Below are positions 37,052 to 47,600 of a stretch of DNA of 64,000 bases, piece by piece. The DNA is from an uncultured Prevotellaceae bacterium. GTDB lineage: Bacteria > Bacteroidota > Bacteroidia > Bacteroidales > Muribaculaceae. The notes beneath the pieces were generated by a model that worked only from the letters and a program-made list of their open reading frames with translations, did no database searches and was not told the origin of the DNA. Both the position numbers and the translations under genes were made by a program. The DNA is taken from positions 1-64,000 of the forward strand of contig CAMHNO010000003.1 of NCBI GenBank assembly GCA_946186575.1. Direction: 5' to 3'. The stretch's first letter is position 1; the number at the start of each line of letters is the position of its first letter.

Positions 37052-37996
37052 TTATTTGCACTGTTCTGTTGTTGATTCTTCGTTCAAAGCATTCTCGGCA
37101 ATCTTGGCTGCATCTTTTTTATTCAAGTTCACTTTCACATGGTCAAAGCCCTCGCCATACACACCCTTAACTTTGGCTTGCGAGACAAAGGCGTCGGGAT
37201 CTATGGCCTTGATGATGCGGAAGATGTGCATACTCTCATAGTTGCGAGCCATCACAAGCAGGATTGTGGTTTCTTTGTGGGTATAGCCCCCAGTTCCGTG
37301 AAGCACAGTACAGCCACGGTGGGCCTCATGAGTGATAGCATTAGAAATCTCCTTCCACTTCTTGGAGAATATCATGAATTGCACACTCTGGCGGTTACTG
37401 TCAATCACCATATCGGCTGCAATCGAACTGATAAACATAAAAATAAGACCATAAACAATCTTATCAAGTGTGCCAAAGATTATGTAGCTCGAACTGATTA
37501 TGAGCATGTCAACATAAATCATTGTGCGGCCAAACGAGATGTTGCTGTGCTTGCTCACCATAGCAGCAATAATGTCGGTGCCTGCCGAGCTGCCATTATG
37601 GGTGAACACAATACCCAAGCCCATTCCGCACAACACAGCGCCGATTATCACATTCATGAACGTCTGCTGAGCTACAATGGGCTCCTTGAACAGAGGAACC
37701 ATCACACCAAGCAGCAAGGTCGCTATTGTGGCGCCAATCACGGTGCGAATGACAAACTGATTTCCCACAGTCTTGAAAGCGATAGCGAGCAGTATAGCAT
37801 TGATTACATAAAATGTAATTGCAACGTTCCACCCTAACCCAAAGTAGAGCAACGATGCCAAACCCGTAACGCCACCTGTCACCACTTTCTCAGGCAGCAC
37901 AAAGGCCGAGTAGCCAAAACAGTAAGACAATAGTCCCACAGTTATCATGAAGTAGTCCTTCACCTGAATGAGTGCATGCTTATTTATTTTTCCCAT
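37052..37996 (-). CDS. YitT family membrane protein
   Basis: A 314-residue protein. The YitT membrane domain has about six helices (residues 15-215) with GLLSYCFGYSAFVLPEKVVT and GGVTGLASLLYF. A cytoplasmic DUF2179 domain follows (about 225-300). Function of the family is unknown, and roles in transport have been suggested. A -7 box (CAAAATTA on plus, 38051-38058) lies about 55 bp upstream on the minus strand. It stands alone between the ferredoxin gene and tRNA-Ser. Confidence 0.92.
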   Translation of the reverse strand: MGKINKHALIQVKDYFMITVGLLSYCFGYSAFVLPEKVVTGGVTGLASLLYFGLGWNVAITFYVINAILLAIAFKTVGNQFVIRTVIGATIATLLLGVMVPLFKEPIVAQQTFMNVIIGAVLCGMGLGIVFTHNGSSAGTDIIAAMVSKHSNISFGRTMIYVDMLIISSSYIIFGTLDKIVYGLIFMFISSIAADMVIDSNRQSVQFMIFSKKWKEISNAITHEAHRGCTVLHGTGGYTHKETTILLVMARNYESMHIFRIIKAIDPDAFVSQAKVKGVYGEGFDHVKVNLNKKDAAKIAENALNEESTTEQCK

Positions 37997-38112
37997 TTCT
38001 GATGTAATTTATTTTACGCTTTTACCTAATTCCTATATTAATTTCGTGTGCAAAATTAGTCATAAAAATCAACGTAGTGTATCACACAACCCATTTTAAT
38101 TGCATTTTTCAC

Positions 38113-38147
38113 AAAAAAAACTCAGGCAGGGCATTGACCCCACCTGA
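38113..38147 (-). terminator. Rho-independent terminator of tRNA-Ser
   Basis: On the minus strand TCAGGTGGGG and CCCTGCCTGA form a 10-bp stem with two G-U pairs and a 6-nt loop. GTTTTTTTT follows (plus-strand A-run 38113-38120). Confidence 0.85.
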
Positions 38148-38164
38148 CATTTTCCTCATTGCTG

Positions 38165-38252
38165 CGGAGTGACCGAGATTCGAACTCGGGAACCGCTTGT
38201 GACGGTTACACGCTTTCCAGGCGTGCCTCTTCAGCCACTCGAGCACCACTCC
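38165..38252 (-). tRNA. tRNA-Ser (anticodon GGA)
   Basis: The minus strand gives an 88-nt cloverleaf with a class II long variable arm (AACCG..CGGTT). The acceptor is GGAGTGG with TCACTCC. The anticodon stem encloses CTGGAAA, with anticodon GGA. The T arm is GAGTTCGAATCTC. CCA is not encoded. Confidence 0.96.
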
Positions 38253-38289
38253 TATTGCTGAAAAACGGTGCAAAGATAGTTATTTTTTC

Positions 38290-38319
38290 TTGATATTACA
38301 GAATTTGTTGCTAAATTTG
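38290..38319 (+). promoter_or_regulatory. Promoter immediately before the RecD-like helicase gene
   Basis: TTG (38290-38292) and TAAATTTG (38312-38319) are 19 bp apart, a good match to the -33/-7 consensus. The box ends only 6 bp before ATG 38326, so the mRNA should be leaderless or nearly so. The TTG at 38290 is part of the promoter, not a start codon. Confidence 0.75.
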
Positions 38320-38325
38320 TACCCA

Positions 38326-39789
38326 ATGAATGCAAAAAACACTAATCAGTCACCTCTCACAGCGAATATTGAGGAACAAGTCATAAAAGATTTTTACCTT
38401 CAGGTTCTCGACTTGCTCCACTATGAACCCAATCATGAGCAAGTTGAGGCTTTCGCTGCGTTTGCGCATTTCTTGTTCCATGGCAGCGACCGCAGTGTGT
38501 TCTTGCTTAACGGTTATGCAGGAACTGGAAAAACGTCGCTCATGGGAGCTATTGTCAAAGCTCTCACCATCAAGGGCAAAAAGGTGGTACTGCTGGCTCC
38601 TACTGGACGCGCAGCTCAGGTGTTTAGTGCCTATTCACAGCGCAACGCTTTCACCATCCACCGCAAGATTTATCGTCAAGATAGTTATCTGAGTACAGGG
38701 TTTGGCCTTGCCGAGAACAAACATACCGACACACTTTTCATTGTTGACGAGGCATCGATGATTGCCAATAACAGCAATGAGGGTTCTATCTTTGGAACTG
38801 GACGGCTGCTCGACGACCTGGTTCACTATGTCTATAGCGGGCATAGATGCAAACTCGTGCTAATGGGCGATGATGCTCAGTTGCCTCCTGTGGGACAGAT
38901 GCAAAGTCCTGCGCTGCAGGTCGATGTCATGAAAAGTTTTGCTCTTGACCCTTACTGTGTTCACCTCAAGCTAATAGCAAGGCAGGCTGCCGATTCAGGC
39001 ATTCTGGTCAATGCAACAATCTTGCGCAACATCGCCAGTAGTAACAATCTTGTGGTACCATCGCTCAAGCTTGAGCAGTATCATGACATCGAGGCAATAA
39101 ATGGAGAGTTTCTTCTCGAGACAATCAGTGACTGCTATGACAGAGACGGCATCGACCAAACAATTATCATCACGCGTAGCAACAAGCGTGCGTCGCTTTT
39201 CAACAATGGTGTGCGCAACACAATTCTTTACCGCGAGGAGTTGCTATCCTCTGGCGATATGCTCATTGTGGCTAAAAACAACTACTACTGGACAAAGGAC
39301 TTTGACCGACTCGACTTCATTGCTAATGGCGACTTGATGCGTGTGAAACGAGTGTGGGGCGACATAGAGAGTGCCTATGGGTTAAGGTTTGCCAATGTCA
39401 CAGTCGAGCTACCCGACCATGACAATATTGAGCTTGATGTAAAAATCATTATCGACAGCCTGATGAGCGACACCCCGGCCCTTACCTTGTCGCAAAGTCA
39501 GCAACTTTACAGCCAGGTCCTCGACGAGTGCACTGGCGACAAGCGTGAGCGCTATAGGCAGATGAAGGAGCATCAGTATTTCAACGCATTGCAGGTTAAG
39601 TTTGCCTATGCCGTAACGTGCCACAAGTCGCAAGGTGGGCAATGGAAAAACGTCTTTATCGACATGGGCAGCATCATGCCCGATGCATTAAGCTCACTCG
39701 ACTTCATGCGATGGCTCTACACAGCTATCACACGTGCAACAAGCAAGGTGTTCCTGATCAATTGTCCCTTAAAGTCCGATTTGGGTTAA
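38326..39789 (+). CDS. RecD-like ATP-dependent DNA helicase
   Basis: A 487-residue SF1B helicase, counted from ATG 38326. Walker A is GYAGTGKTSLMG (about 60-71). Motif Ia is LLAPTGRAAQVF, Walker B FIVDEASMI and motif III LMGDDAQLPPVG. The C-terminal UvrD-like motif is AYAVTCHKSQGGQW, followed by WLYTAITRATSKVFL. It lacks the RecBCD-type N-terminal domain, so it resembles Dda/short RecD2 helicases used in repair and replication restart. The upstream TTG frame is rejected because it lies in the promoter. It is probably monocistronic. Confidence 0.92.
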   Translation: MNAKNTNQSPLTANIEEQVIKDFYLQVLDLLHYEPNHEQVEAFAAFAHFLFHGSDRSVFLLNGYAGTGKTSLMGAIVKALTIKGKKVVLLAPTGRAAQVFSAYSQRNAFTIHRKIYRQDSYLSTGFGLAENKHTDTLFIVDEASMIANNSNEGSIFGTGRLLDDLVHYVYSGHRCKLVLMGDDAQLPPVGQMQSPALQVDVMKSFALDPYCVHLKLIARQAADSGILVNATILRNIASSNNLVVPSLKLEQYHDIEAINGEFLLETISDCYDRDGIDQTIIITRSNKRASLFNNGVRNTILYREELLSSGDMLIVAKNNYYWTKDFDRLDFIANGDLMRVKRVWGDIESAYGLRFANVTVELPDHDNIELDVKIIIDSLMSDTPALTLSQSQQLYSQVLDECTGDKRERYRQMKEHQYFNALQVKFAYAVTCHKSQGGQWKNVFIDMGSIMPDALSSLDFMRWLYTAITRATSKVFLINCPLKSDLG

Positions 39790-39834
39790 ACCGCAACAGC
39801 AACAATTAAACATCAACATTTAGCCTCCTCAACA

Positions 39835-41835
39835 TCAATCCTCATCGAAGTAACGGGGGTGATACTGAATAAATGTTTCCATTGCCTCATAGCTTGCCAG
39901 ACCTAAGCGGCTATAGAGCGCAGCGGTTTCTTGATTGCGCCTTAGTGAGCGTTGCCAGTTAAGGTCCTCGTCGTCGGGGTCGATGAACGGAGCATCATGA
40001 ACCTGTGACTGATGCTTGAGAATGGCGTCACGCTTGTACTGGAACTCCTCAGGACTCATGGGTACTGCCATCTCAATGTGGTCGATGTCCCACTCACCCC
40101 ACAGTCCACGATACATCCACACGCGGCATTGATGCATGTAAGGCTCGTCCTTGAGTTCATCAATGGCAGCAAGCACCACATTGGCAGCCGGCTCATGAGT
40201 GCCATAAGGGTCGCTCAAGTCGTCGGCAAAGAAGATTTGATGCGGCTGAATGCGCTCGATCAGTTCCTTGACGGGTTGAACATCGGCATCGCTAATGCGT
40301 CCCTTGCCATTAGGTGTGTTAACATAGAACGGAAGCGACAACTCATGAACATTTTCCTCCTTAATACCCAAATAGTTACAACTTGTAATGCCTTCGCACA
40401 CAAAAATTTCCCCTTTATATGCACGAGCCTCATCAACGTCGGGGTCACCAGGATTCTTGCTGGTTAGCGATTTTAAAATCTTTTCAAAGACCTCGCGCTG
40501 GCTGTCATGATAATAACCATTGCGCTGAGCCACATGAGCGGCCACCATCATATATCTTTTCAGGTCTTCGTCGCTAACCATCACATCGCCCGATGTTTGA
40601 AATGCAACATGCACCTCATGGCCTTGCTCGGCAAGTCGCCGCAAAGTGCCACCCATTGCCAAAATCACATCATCGGGATGTGGGCTGAAAGCCAGAATGC
40701 GCTTGGGATAGGGCTCTGCACGTTCAGGCCGGTGGGTATCGTCAGCCTTGGGTTTGCCACCAGGCCAGCCTGTGATGGTGTGCTGAATATCGTTGAAGAT
40801 TTGTATGTTCACATTATATCCTGAACCATACACAGCCACCAGTTCGCTCAAGCCATAGTCGTTATAGTCCTTATTAGTTAGTTTAAGGATGGGCTTTGCT
40901 GTCTGCTCACTCAGCCACACAAGCGCTCGACGCAACAAGGTGCGATTCCACTCACACGACGTCACCTTCCAAGGATAGTTGATGCGAGTGAGTGCAGATG
41001 CCGCTTCAAGGTCAATCACGAGTTGTACATTGTGGTGCAACTGCAAGAACGATGCTGGATACTGGTCAGTAATCTTACCCTCTATCGTATTGAACACAGC
41101 TTTAGCGCTACCCTCGCCCCATGCGGTGCTAATCACTCGACGAGCATTGAGTATATTGCTTATGCCTAATGTAACAGCTGTTTTGGGCGATCGTTCACAC
41201 TGGTAGCTGTCGGCAATGCGAGTGCGTGTTTCACCTGTGAGCGACACCAACCGACATGCCGACATGCTTGTTGAGCCTGCCTCGTTAAATGCAAGACCTC
41301 CATTCTTAGTGAGCTCACACACCACCAGGTCGAGACCTCCATACTCGTCAATCTCGGTCTCATAGGCCTTGCACAACTTGAACACATTTTCTTTAGTGGC
41401 ATCGGTGCTGAAAGTGTGCACATTCTCGGGGGCGATGTCAACCTTGTTGAGAAAGCCATCACTAAGCCGTTTAAGAGTGCTCTGGCCATCATCGATGGGA
41501 ACACCAAGGCCCAACTCGGTCATGTTGAAGACTATCACGTTAGTAAAGCTCACTTTATCGGCAAAATACAATTTCACCAGTTCGCCATAGACGTCCATGG
41601 CGCAACGTCCGGCCCCAAGCCCCATCACGCATCGTCCTTTCTCTCTCACGCACTGTTCAATAGTCATTGCTATCTCTTGCGCTGCCCAGTGAGCTCCCTC
41701 TTGAGAGGTCTCAACCACACATGTAGGGACCTTTTCATATCGTGTCAGCGAGATAAGCTCCATCTCGCTCTCGGGCTTGTAGTATCGTTTGGATACTTGC
41801 TCAAGCTTAATGTGTGAACTCAAGTCAAATTTCAT
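39835..41835 (-). CDS. NagB-like domain fused to a PIG-L/LmbE deacetylase; deaminase site degenerate
   Basis: A 666-residue fusion. Residues 30-275 have the glucosamine-6-phosphate deaminase (NagB) fold. Its active-site residues are altered. The NMDEY block of true NagB reads NMTELG (104-109), so the catalytic Asp is Thr. The GHIGFNEPG block reads NGGLAFNEAG (178-187), so the catalytic His is Gly. Residues 385-660 form a PIG-L-type zinc deacetylase with SPHPDDVILAMGGT and a later GTHEP His, and this site looks intact. The ITGWPGGKPKADDTHRPERA linker is typical of Bacteroidales fusions. The protein may deacetylate an amino sugar using the dead NagB domain for binding. Calling it an active deaminase would be unsafe. 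Confidence 0.85.
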   Translation of the reverse strand: MKFDLSSHIKLEQVSKRYYKPESEMELISLTRYEKVPTCVVETSQEGAHWAAQEIAMTIEQCVREKGRCVMGLGAGRCAMDVYGELVKLYFADKVSFTNVIVFNMTELGLGVPIDDGQSTLKRLSDGFLNKVDIAPENVHTFSTDATKENVFKLCKAYETEIDEYGGLDLVVCELTKNGGLAFNEAGSTSMSACRLVSLTGETRTRIADSYQCERSPKTAVTLGISNILNARRVISTAWGEGSAKAVFNTIEGKITDQYPASFLQLHHNVQLVIDLEAASALTRINYPWKVTSCEWNRTLLRRALVWLSEQTAKPILKLTNKDYNDYGLSELVAVYGSGYNVNIQIFNDIQHTITGWPGGKPKADDTHRPERAEPYPKRILAFSPHPDDVILAMGGTLRRLAEQGHEVHVAFQTSGDVMVSDEDLKRYMMVAAHVAQRNGYYHDSQREVFEKILKSLTSKNPGDPDVDEARAYKGEIFVCEGITSCNYLGIKEENVHELSLPFYVNTPNGKGRISDADVQPVKELIERIQPHQIFFADDLSDPYGTHEPAANVVLAAIDELKDEPYMHQCRVWMYRGLWGEWDIDHIEMAVPMSPEEFQYKRDAILKHQSQVHDAPFIDPDDEDLNWQRSLRRNQETAALYSRLGLASYEAMETFIQYHPRYFDED

Positions 41836-41874
41836 ATTCCTGTTTGAATTATTCTGGAGTTTATAGCATTTATC

Positions 41875-42633
41875 TTAAAAATCAATATCCAGTTCCACCG
41901 GACAATGGTCGCTACCCATTATCTGGGTGTGAATTTTAGCGTCAACCATCTTCTCGCGCACATCATTGCTCACCAAAAAGTAATCGATGCGCCAACCGGC
42001 ATTCTTTTCTCGAGCTTTGAAACGGTAGCTCCACCACGAGTACACACCTTCCAAGTCGGGATTGAAAAAACGCCAGCTATCGGTAAACCCAGCATCAAGA
42101 AGCGTTGTCATCTTCTCTCGTTCTTCGTCGGTGAATCCGGCATTCTTGCGATTGCTCTTGGGATTCTTAAGATCAATTTCCTGATGTGCGACATTTAAGT
42201 CGCCACACACTATCACAGGTTTACGCTTGTTGAGCCCTAGCAAGTAGGCTCTGAAGTCGTTCTCCCAGCGCATGCGGTATTCCAGCCGCCGCAATCCATC
42301 CTGGCTATTGGGAACATAAACGTTCACAAGGTAGAAATCTTTCATCTCGAGAGTGATTACCCGACCCTCGTGGTCATGTTCATCTATTCCAATGCCCAAG
42401 TTGACACTTAGAGGTTCGCAGCGAGTGTATATGGCAGTTCCCGAATAGCCTTTCTTGTCGGCAAAATTCCAATAGCTATTGTAGCCTTCAAGTTCCAATT
42501 CGAGTTGCCCTGCCTGCATCTTAGTCTCCTGTAAGCAAAAGAAGTCAGCATCGAGAGCCTTGAAAGTCTCAACAAAGCCTTTTCCCACTATTGCCCGCAA
42601 GCCATTAACATTCCAAGAAATAAATCGCATCAT
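41875..42633 (-). CDS. xth: Exodeoxyribonuclease III
   Basis: A 252-residue EEP-fold nuclease. It starts MRFISWNVNGLRA, with the metal-binding FCLQETKM (33-40). VYVPNSQDGLRRLEYR holds the catalytic Tyr, CGDLNVAHQEIDL the Asp-Asn pair, and GSDHCPVELDIDF the terminal Asp-His. It cuts DNA at abasic sites and trims 3' ends in base-excision repair. Its ATG overlaps the stop of the preceding small membrane protein gene by 4 bp. Confidence 0.96.
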   Translation of the reverse strand: MMRFISWNVNGLRAIVGKGFVETFKALDADFFCLQETKMQAGQLELELEGYNSYWNFADKKGYSGTAIYTRCEPLSVNLGIGIDEHDHEGRVITLEMKDFYLVNVYVPNSQDGLRRLEYRMRWENDFRAYLLGLNKRKPVIVCGDLNVAHQEIDLKNPKSNRKNAGFTDEEREKMTTLLDAGFTDSWRFFNPDLEGVYSWWSYRFKAREKNAGWRIDYFLVSNDVREKMVDAKIHTQIMGSDHCPVELDIDF

Positions 42634-42968
42634 TGTTCGTCTTCGTTTTTATAATCGTCTTGGGAATCGGCATCATCAGTGTCTTGCAAGTCACCATCCT
42701 CAATAGCTTTGTCGACTGCGTCTACCTTAGAAGCATTGTCAAGGATTTCACGTTCGATGCGCCGGCTCTCCTCACGGTCAATCTTTCGAGCCTTGACAAA
42801 TAACCAAATCGAGGCACACATAGCCACCAGTGCTATTAGAGCCCCAGTAGCAAGCGCCCAAGTTGGTATTTTATCGTTTGTACCTAAGTAAAGCAGTACA
42901 CAACACAACGCCAAGCACAACACATCAAGAATAAATGCATGACGCAACAATAATTTAGCATTTTTCAT
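42630..42968 (-). CDS. Small membrane protein with acidic tail
   Basis: A 112-residue protein. Two hydrophobic helices (about 10-28 and 35-57) are followed by a basic stretch (KARKIDREESRRIERE) and a tail rich in Asp and Glu. I recognise no named family. Its stop overlaps the xth start (ATGA), so it is co-transcribed with it. A promoter lies at 43012-43043 on the minus strand. Confidence 0.8.
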   Translation of the reverse strand: MKNAKLLLRHAFILDVLCLALCCVLLYLGTNDKIPTWALATGALIALVAMCASIWLFVKARKIDREESRRIEREILDNASKVDAVDKAIEDGDLQDTDDADSQDDYKNEDEQ

Positions 42969-43011
42969 ATTTTTAATCTGATTGATTATTTCCTATTTTA
43001 ATTTTCAGTGA

Positions 43012-43043
43012 CAAAGATAATCAATTATTGAGAAACGGAACAA
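43012..43043 (-). promoter_or_regulatory. Promoter of the membrane-protein/xth genes, divergent from dgt
   Basis: On the minus strand TTG (revcomp of 43041-43043) and TATCTTTG (revcomp of 43012-43019) are 21 bp apart. On the plus strand a separate -7 box TAATTTTG at 43063-43070 lies 26 bp before the dgt start. Confidence 0.65.
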
Positions 43044-43096
43044 TAATTTCAAAATAAATAAGTAATTTTGCACTCTAAATCAAAAACATCACTACT

Positions 43097-44431
43097 ATGG
43101 CAACAAGAATGAACTGGGAGCAACTAATTTGCGACACCCGTTTGGGGCAGGAGGATTACAAACGCAAAAAAGAGGGCGTGCGAAGCGACTTTGAACGCGA
43201 CTACGACCGGCTAATATTCTCTTCACCATTTCGCCGCTTGCAGAACAAGACGCAGGTGTTCCCGTTGCCAGGCAGCATTTTCGTCCACAACAGGCTCACC
43301 CACAGCCTCGAGGTGTCGTGCGTGGGGCGTTCGCTTGCTGGCGAAATTGCCATTTGCCTTCACGAGAGACACCATAATGAGCCCTGGCGTGATCGGCTGT
43401 GGAACATGGGTGAGATTGTTGCCGCTGCTTGTCTTGCCCACGACCTGGGCAATCCACCTTTTGGTCACTCAGGCGAAAAAACAATAGGCGAGTTTTTCTC
43501 CAAGGGCAAGGGCAAGGTGTTCAAAGATCATCTCACTCCACAACAGTGGGCCGACTTAACTCACTTCGAAGGCAATGCCAACTCATTCCGCACTCTTGTT
43601 CACCAGTTCAAAGGTCGCCGCCCAGGGGGCTTTGCAATGACCTACTCCACTCTTGCTTCAATAGTGAAATATCCTTACTCGTCGAGCCATGCAGGTGAGA
43701 AAGGCAAATTCGGATTCTTCACTACCGAGAAAGAGACATTCGAGCAAATTGCAACTGCTTTGGGCATGATCAAGCTTGAGGAGGAAAGGTATTGTAGGCA
43801 TCCGCTGGTCTATGTGGTTGAGGCAGCCGACGACATTTGCTACCAAGTGATGGACATTGAAGACGGACACAAACTCAAACTCATCTCAACCCACGAGACC
43901 ATCAACTTGCTCATGAGCCTCTTTGACGAAGAGCGCAAAGAGCACATGCGGCTGATGATGGAGGGTGTAGCCGACCCAAATGAAAAAATAGTGTATCTGC
44001 GTTCATGCGTTGTGGGACTGCTTGTGAAGGAGTGTGCCAAAGCCTTTGTAGAGCATGAAGATGAAATTATGGAGGGACGGTTCAGTGGTAGCCTAATCGA
44101 CAACATATCAACATTGCCAAAGCAAGGCTACAAGCGATGCAGCGACCTTGCTTACAAAAAGTTATATCGGGCTGGATATGTGGTAGACGTAGACCTCGCG
44201 GGAATTCGCATCATTAATCTGCTGCTCGAAAAACTCACTCAAGCAGTGCTTAATCCCGACAGTAACTACTCGCAACTGCTGCTCAACAAGTTCCCGCAGC
44301 AGTATGACGTTCACGCCTCTACCCTATTCGAAAAAATTCAGGGCGTGCTCGACCACATTAGCGCAATGACCGACGTCTATGCCCTCAACCTCTACCGCCA
44401 GCTCGATGGTATTAGCCTGCCCACTGTTTAA
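43097..44431 (+). CDS. dgt: Deoxyguanosinetriphosphate triphosphohydrolase
   Basis: A 444-residue HD-domain enzyme that hydrolyses dGTP or other dNTPs to nucleoside and triphosphate. HSLEVSCVGRS supplies the first His and AACLAHDLGNPPFGHSGE supplies the HD pair. The final Asp lies in VEAADDICYQVMD. RRLQNKTQVFP is the conserved substrate-loop sequence. Length is normal. It stands divergent from the xth operon, with its own -7 box. Confidence 0.95.
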   Translation: MATRMNWEQLICDTRLGQEDYKRKKEGVRSDFERDYDRLIFSSPFRRLQNKTQVFPLPGSIFVHNRLTHSLEVSCVGRSLAGEIAICLHERHHNEPWRDRLWNMGEIVAAACLAHDLGNPPFGHSGEKTIGEFFSKGKGKVFKDHLTPQQWADLTHFEGNANSFRTLVHQFKGRRPGGFAMTYSTLASIVKYPYSSSHAGEKGKFGFFTTEKETFEQIATALGMIKLEEERYCRHPLVYVVEAADDICYQVMDIEDGHKLKLISTHETINLLMSLFDEERKEHMRLMMEGVADPNEKIVYLRSCVVGLLVKECAKAFVEHEDEIMEGRFSGSLIDNISTLPKQGYKRCSDLAYKKLYRAGYVVDVDLAGIRIINLLLEKLTQAVLNPDSNYSQLLLNKFPQQYDVHASTLFEKIQGVLDHISAMTDVYALNLYRQLDGISLPTV

Positions 44432-44540
44432 TCAAAAGTTGCATTAAAGGTTTTACTATCATTTTATGCAGCAAATGACTTGTTTATAACTTTTTTTTGA
44501 TTTTTCTATGCGTTTTTTTTAAAAATGTAGTGATTTTTTA

Positions 44541-44548
44541 TAAATTTG
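44541..44548 (+). promoter_or_regulatory. -7 promoter box for the large BspA-like gene
   Basis: TAAATTTG lies 122 bp before the start codon in an AT-rich leader. The -33 region is a T-run without a clear TTTG. Confidence 0.45.
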
Positions 44549-44670
44549 TAAGATTAAAAATTTCAAACTATAATCATCAAGATAATATTAACATCACTTA
44601 CTAATATCAATCACTTGATTTACAGAGAATTAAAAACACAATATTAACCATCAAAATAACTCTAAAACTT

Positions 44671-47600
44671 ATGAACAAAAACATTACTCTACTATCATGG
44701 TTGCACGTCATCATGGTTACTATTATGATGGTCGTGACTTGCGGTGAAGCTCAAGCAGCCAAATTCGAGGCACTTGGCTACAACTGGTCAACCACAGGCA
44801 CTAATGCAACACTCACTAAGTACACTATCACTTCTCACCAAGAAAATGGTGTAACTGTCAAAGACAGCCTGTTCTACACTGGCGACGAAAACAACATCGT
44901 CAGCATTCCCGAGACTTTTGAGCATGATGGCGTCACCTACACCGTGGTGGCTGTCGACGCCAATGCATTCGTAGGCTGCGCTCTCATAAAGGAAATACAC
45001 CTGCCTGCCACTTGCGTGAAATTTGGCAACAACTGTTTCAGAGGCTGCACAAGCCTGACAAACTATCCGGTGACCGAGACTGCCACAAAACTGGGCAGCG
45101 GCATCATTTGGGACTGCCCCAACGTTACAGAGGCATTCATTCCAGCCGCGGTAAACGACAAACTAATCTCTAACCAGTTCTCTGGTTCGGGAATCAAAAA
45201 ACTCACTATCAGAGCAAGCGGCACCAGCACTCCATTCCAGTTCAACAAAAATGCATTTGGTGCCACAAGTGCCGAGTGGCCACCCCTCGACACGCTGATT
45301 ATTGAGCGCGAACTCAATACAGGCGACTATGCCTACAATCTGCAACCGTTCCACGACTATACCACAATTAAGAGAGTGGTAATGGGAGGTGAATTCACCA
45401 ATATTCCCAACGATTTCTTCATCCGTTGTTCAGGAATTGAAGAGGTGGAATTCGAAGATGGAAATATCATGGCATCCATCGGCACTGGAGCGTTTCAGAG
45501 TTGCACAAGCCTCAAGCGCATAGAGTTACCGGCATGTGTGACAGCTGTGCCCAACAGTTTGTTCTACAACTGCTCAAGTCTTGAGAGCGTGAGCTTTCTG
45601 GGCAACATAACAGCTATCAATCAGAGCGCATTTAACGGGACAATATCTCTCAAGAGCTTTGATTTCCCTGCCACTCTCACCGCCATAGGCACTACCGCAT
45701 TTCTGGGCAGTGGACTCACGGGCGAGATTGAGATTCCCGAGGGAGTCACCTCAATTGGCAGTAGCGCATTTGCTGGAGCCAGTGCCATCACTGGCATCAA
45801 GTTGCCATCAACTATTGCAACAATAGGCAATGCGGCATTTGGACCTATCGAGCAACTTGCCTCGATTGAGCTTGCAAACGGCAACAGCGCTTTTGCAGTG
45901 AACAACGGCATTCTGACCAATGCGGCCAACACTCGCCTCATTGTCACAGCCCATGAGGGTGATATAGGTACAACAATCAACAATAGCACCATCGAAACTA
46001 TCGACAACTATGGACTGGCATTCTCGCCCTACACCAACGTAAGCCTCCCTGCACTGAGCGAGATTGGCAACTATGGTTTCTACCGTGCCGCCATCAAGGA
46101 ATTTACCTATAAAAAAGGTATGACCGTCAATGCCAACGCATTTCTTGAGAGCGACCTCGAGACATTAAACACCGAAGAGGGTGCACGCGAGATTCCTCAG
46201 AGTTTGTGTGCCAACTGCACTAAGCTCACCACAGTGAACATATCGAGTACCGTGACCAATATCTTCCAGGACGCATTCGCCGGATGCACCGCACTCAAGC
46301 ACATGGAGCTGGGCTCGCACATCAACTACATGGAAAAAGGCGCGGTGCCAGCCACCATCGAGAGCCTGCGAGTGCTCAACGTCACTCCACCAGTGCTGGG
46401 AGCTGGCGTGTTTGAGCCAAGCCAGAGCAACGTTGTTTGCCAGGTAGCTGCAAGCTCGGTTGAGAGTTACGAGGCCGCCAGCCAGTGGCAATATCTCAAC
46501 ATCGAGGGCGATGCTTCAATCACTGGCGAAGGCACCACCCTGGGTTGCCCTACAGGCCTCTATTTCGCCACTAAGGACGGACGCCTCATGTATAAGAATA
46601 ATGAAGGTGAGATAATCGACACCGAGTTCAAGACTGGCGAGCATGCATTTAACATCCAGCTCTACAAAGAGCGTGTGTATGTTGCCACTGCAGGCCATAA
46701 CTTCCGCTACGAAGATGCCGATGCTCAGGCCAGCGGCGGCGATGGCGAGCTCTTCTACGTGAACAACACCGATGGCATGTGGTATCGAGTCACCGTGCTC
46801 AACAACGTTGGATACAAGGCATTTGAAGATCCTTTCTCAATGTATATCAGCGAGATTGACAACAAAATATACATTGCCGACCGCAACGTGGGCATTCACG
46901 AGATGAGCGCCGACACCGTGGGACTCTATGGCTCACAACCATTTTTCATGCAGAACAACTGGCTACCTTACTATAATGACAAGATATCCTATGGCGCAAT
47001 CGGCGCTGGCATGACCATGCGAGCTACCGATGTGATTGCAGCCGACGGAACCACTCGCAACAACGTTTACTGGGTGGCCAAGAAATATAACGGCCAGGGA
47101 ATATTCCGCTTCGACAAGAGCATGCTATATAGCGACGGAACTGGCGACCAACACCCCGACAAGCAGTTGCCCGTTTACTTCAACAACGTGCAGATGACAA
47201 GTTTCTACCTCGATGAGGCCAACGGATATGTCTATCTCTTCGTTCAGAAAGACAATGTCGACAACAGCACTCCCGGCCTCTATCGCATACCACTGGCTAC
47301 GCTCGAGGCAAAACAGGAAATGGCTACAATCAAGAATGATGCCATGCTCATCGACAACTCCCCCATTCTGCAAGAAGGTGGTGGCGATGAGGTCACAGGC
47401 ATTACTCAGATAACTGGCGACGGTTCTCACATCTACTGGGCCTACATCTCAAGCGAGGGTGGCACAGCACTGCCTGGCATGGTGGAATATGACGCCACCA
47501 ATCCTCTGCACCACACAGGCATCAAGATGATCGACGCTGCACCAGCCGATGCATCGGTTCCACCAGTTATCACCTTTGCCGTTGAGGGCATAGCAGCCTA

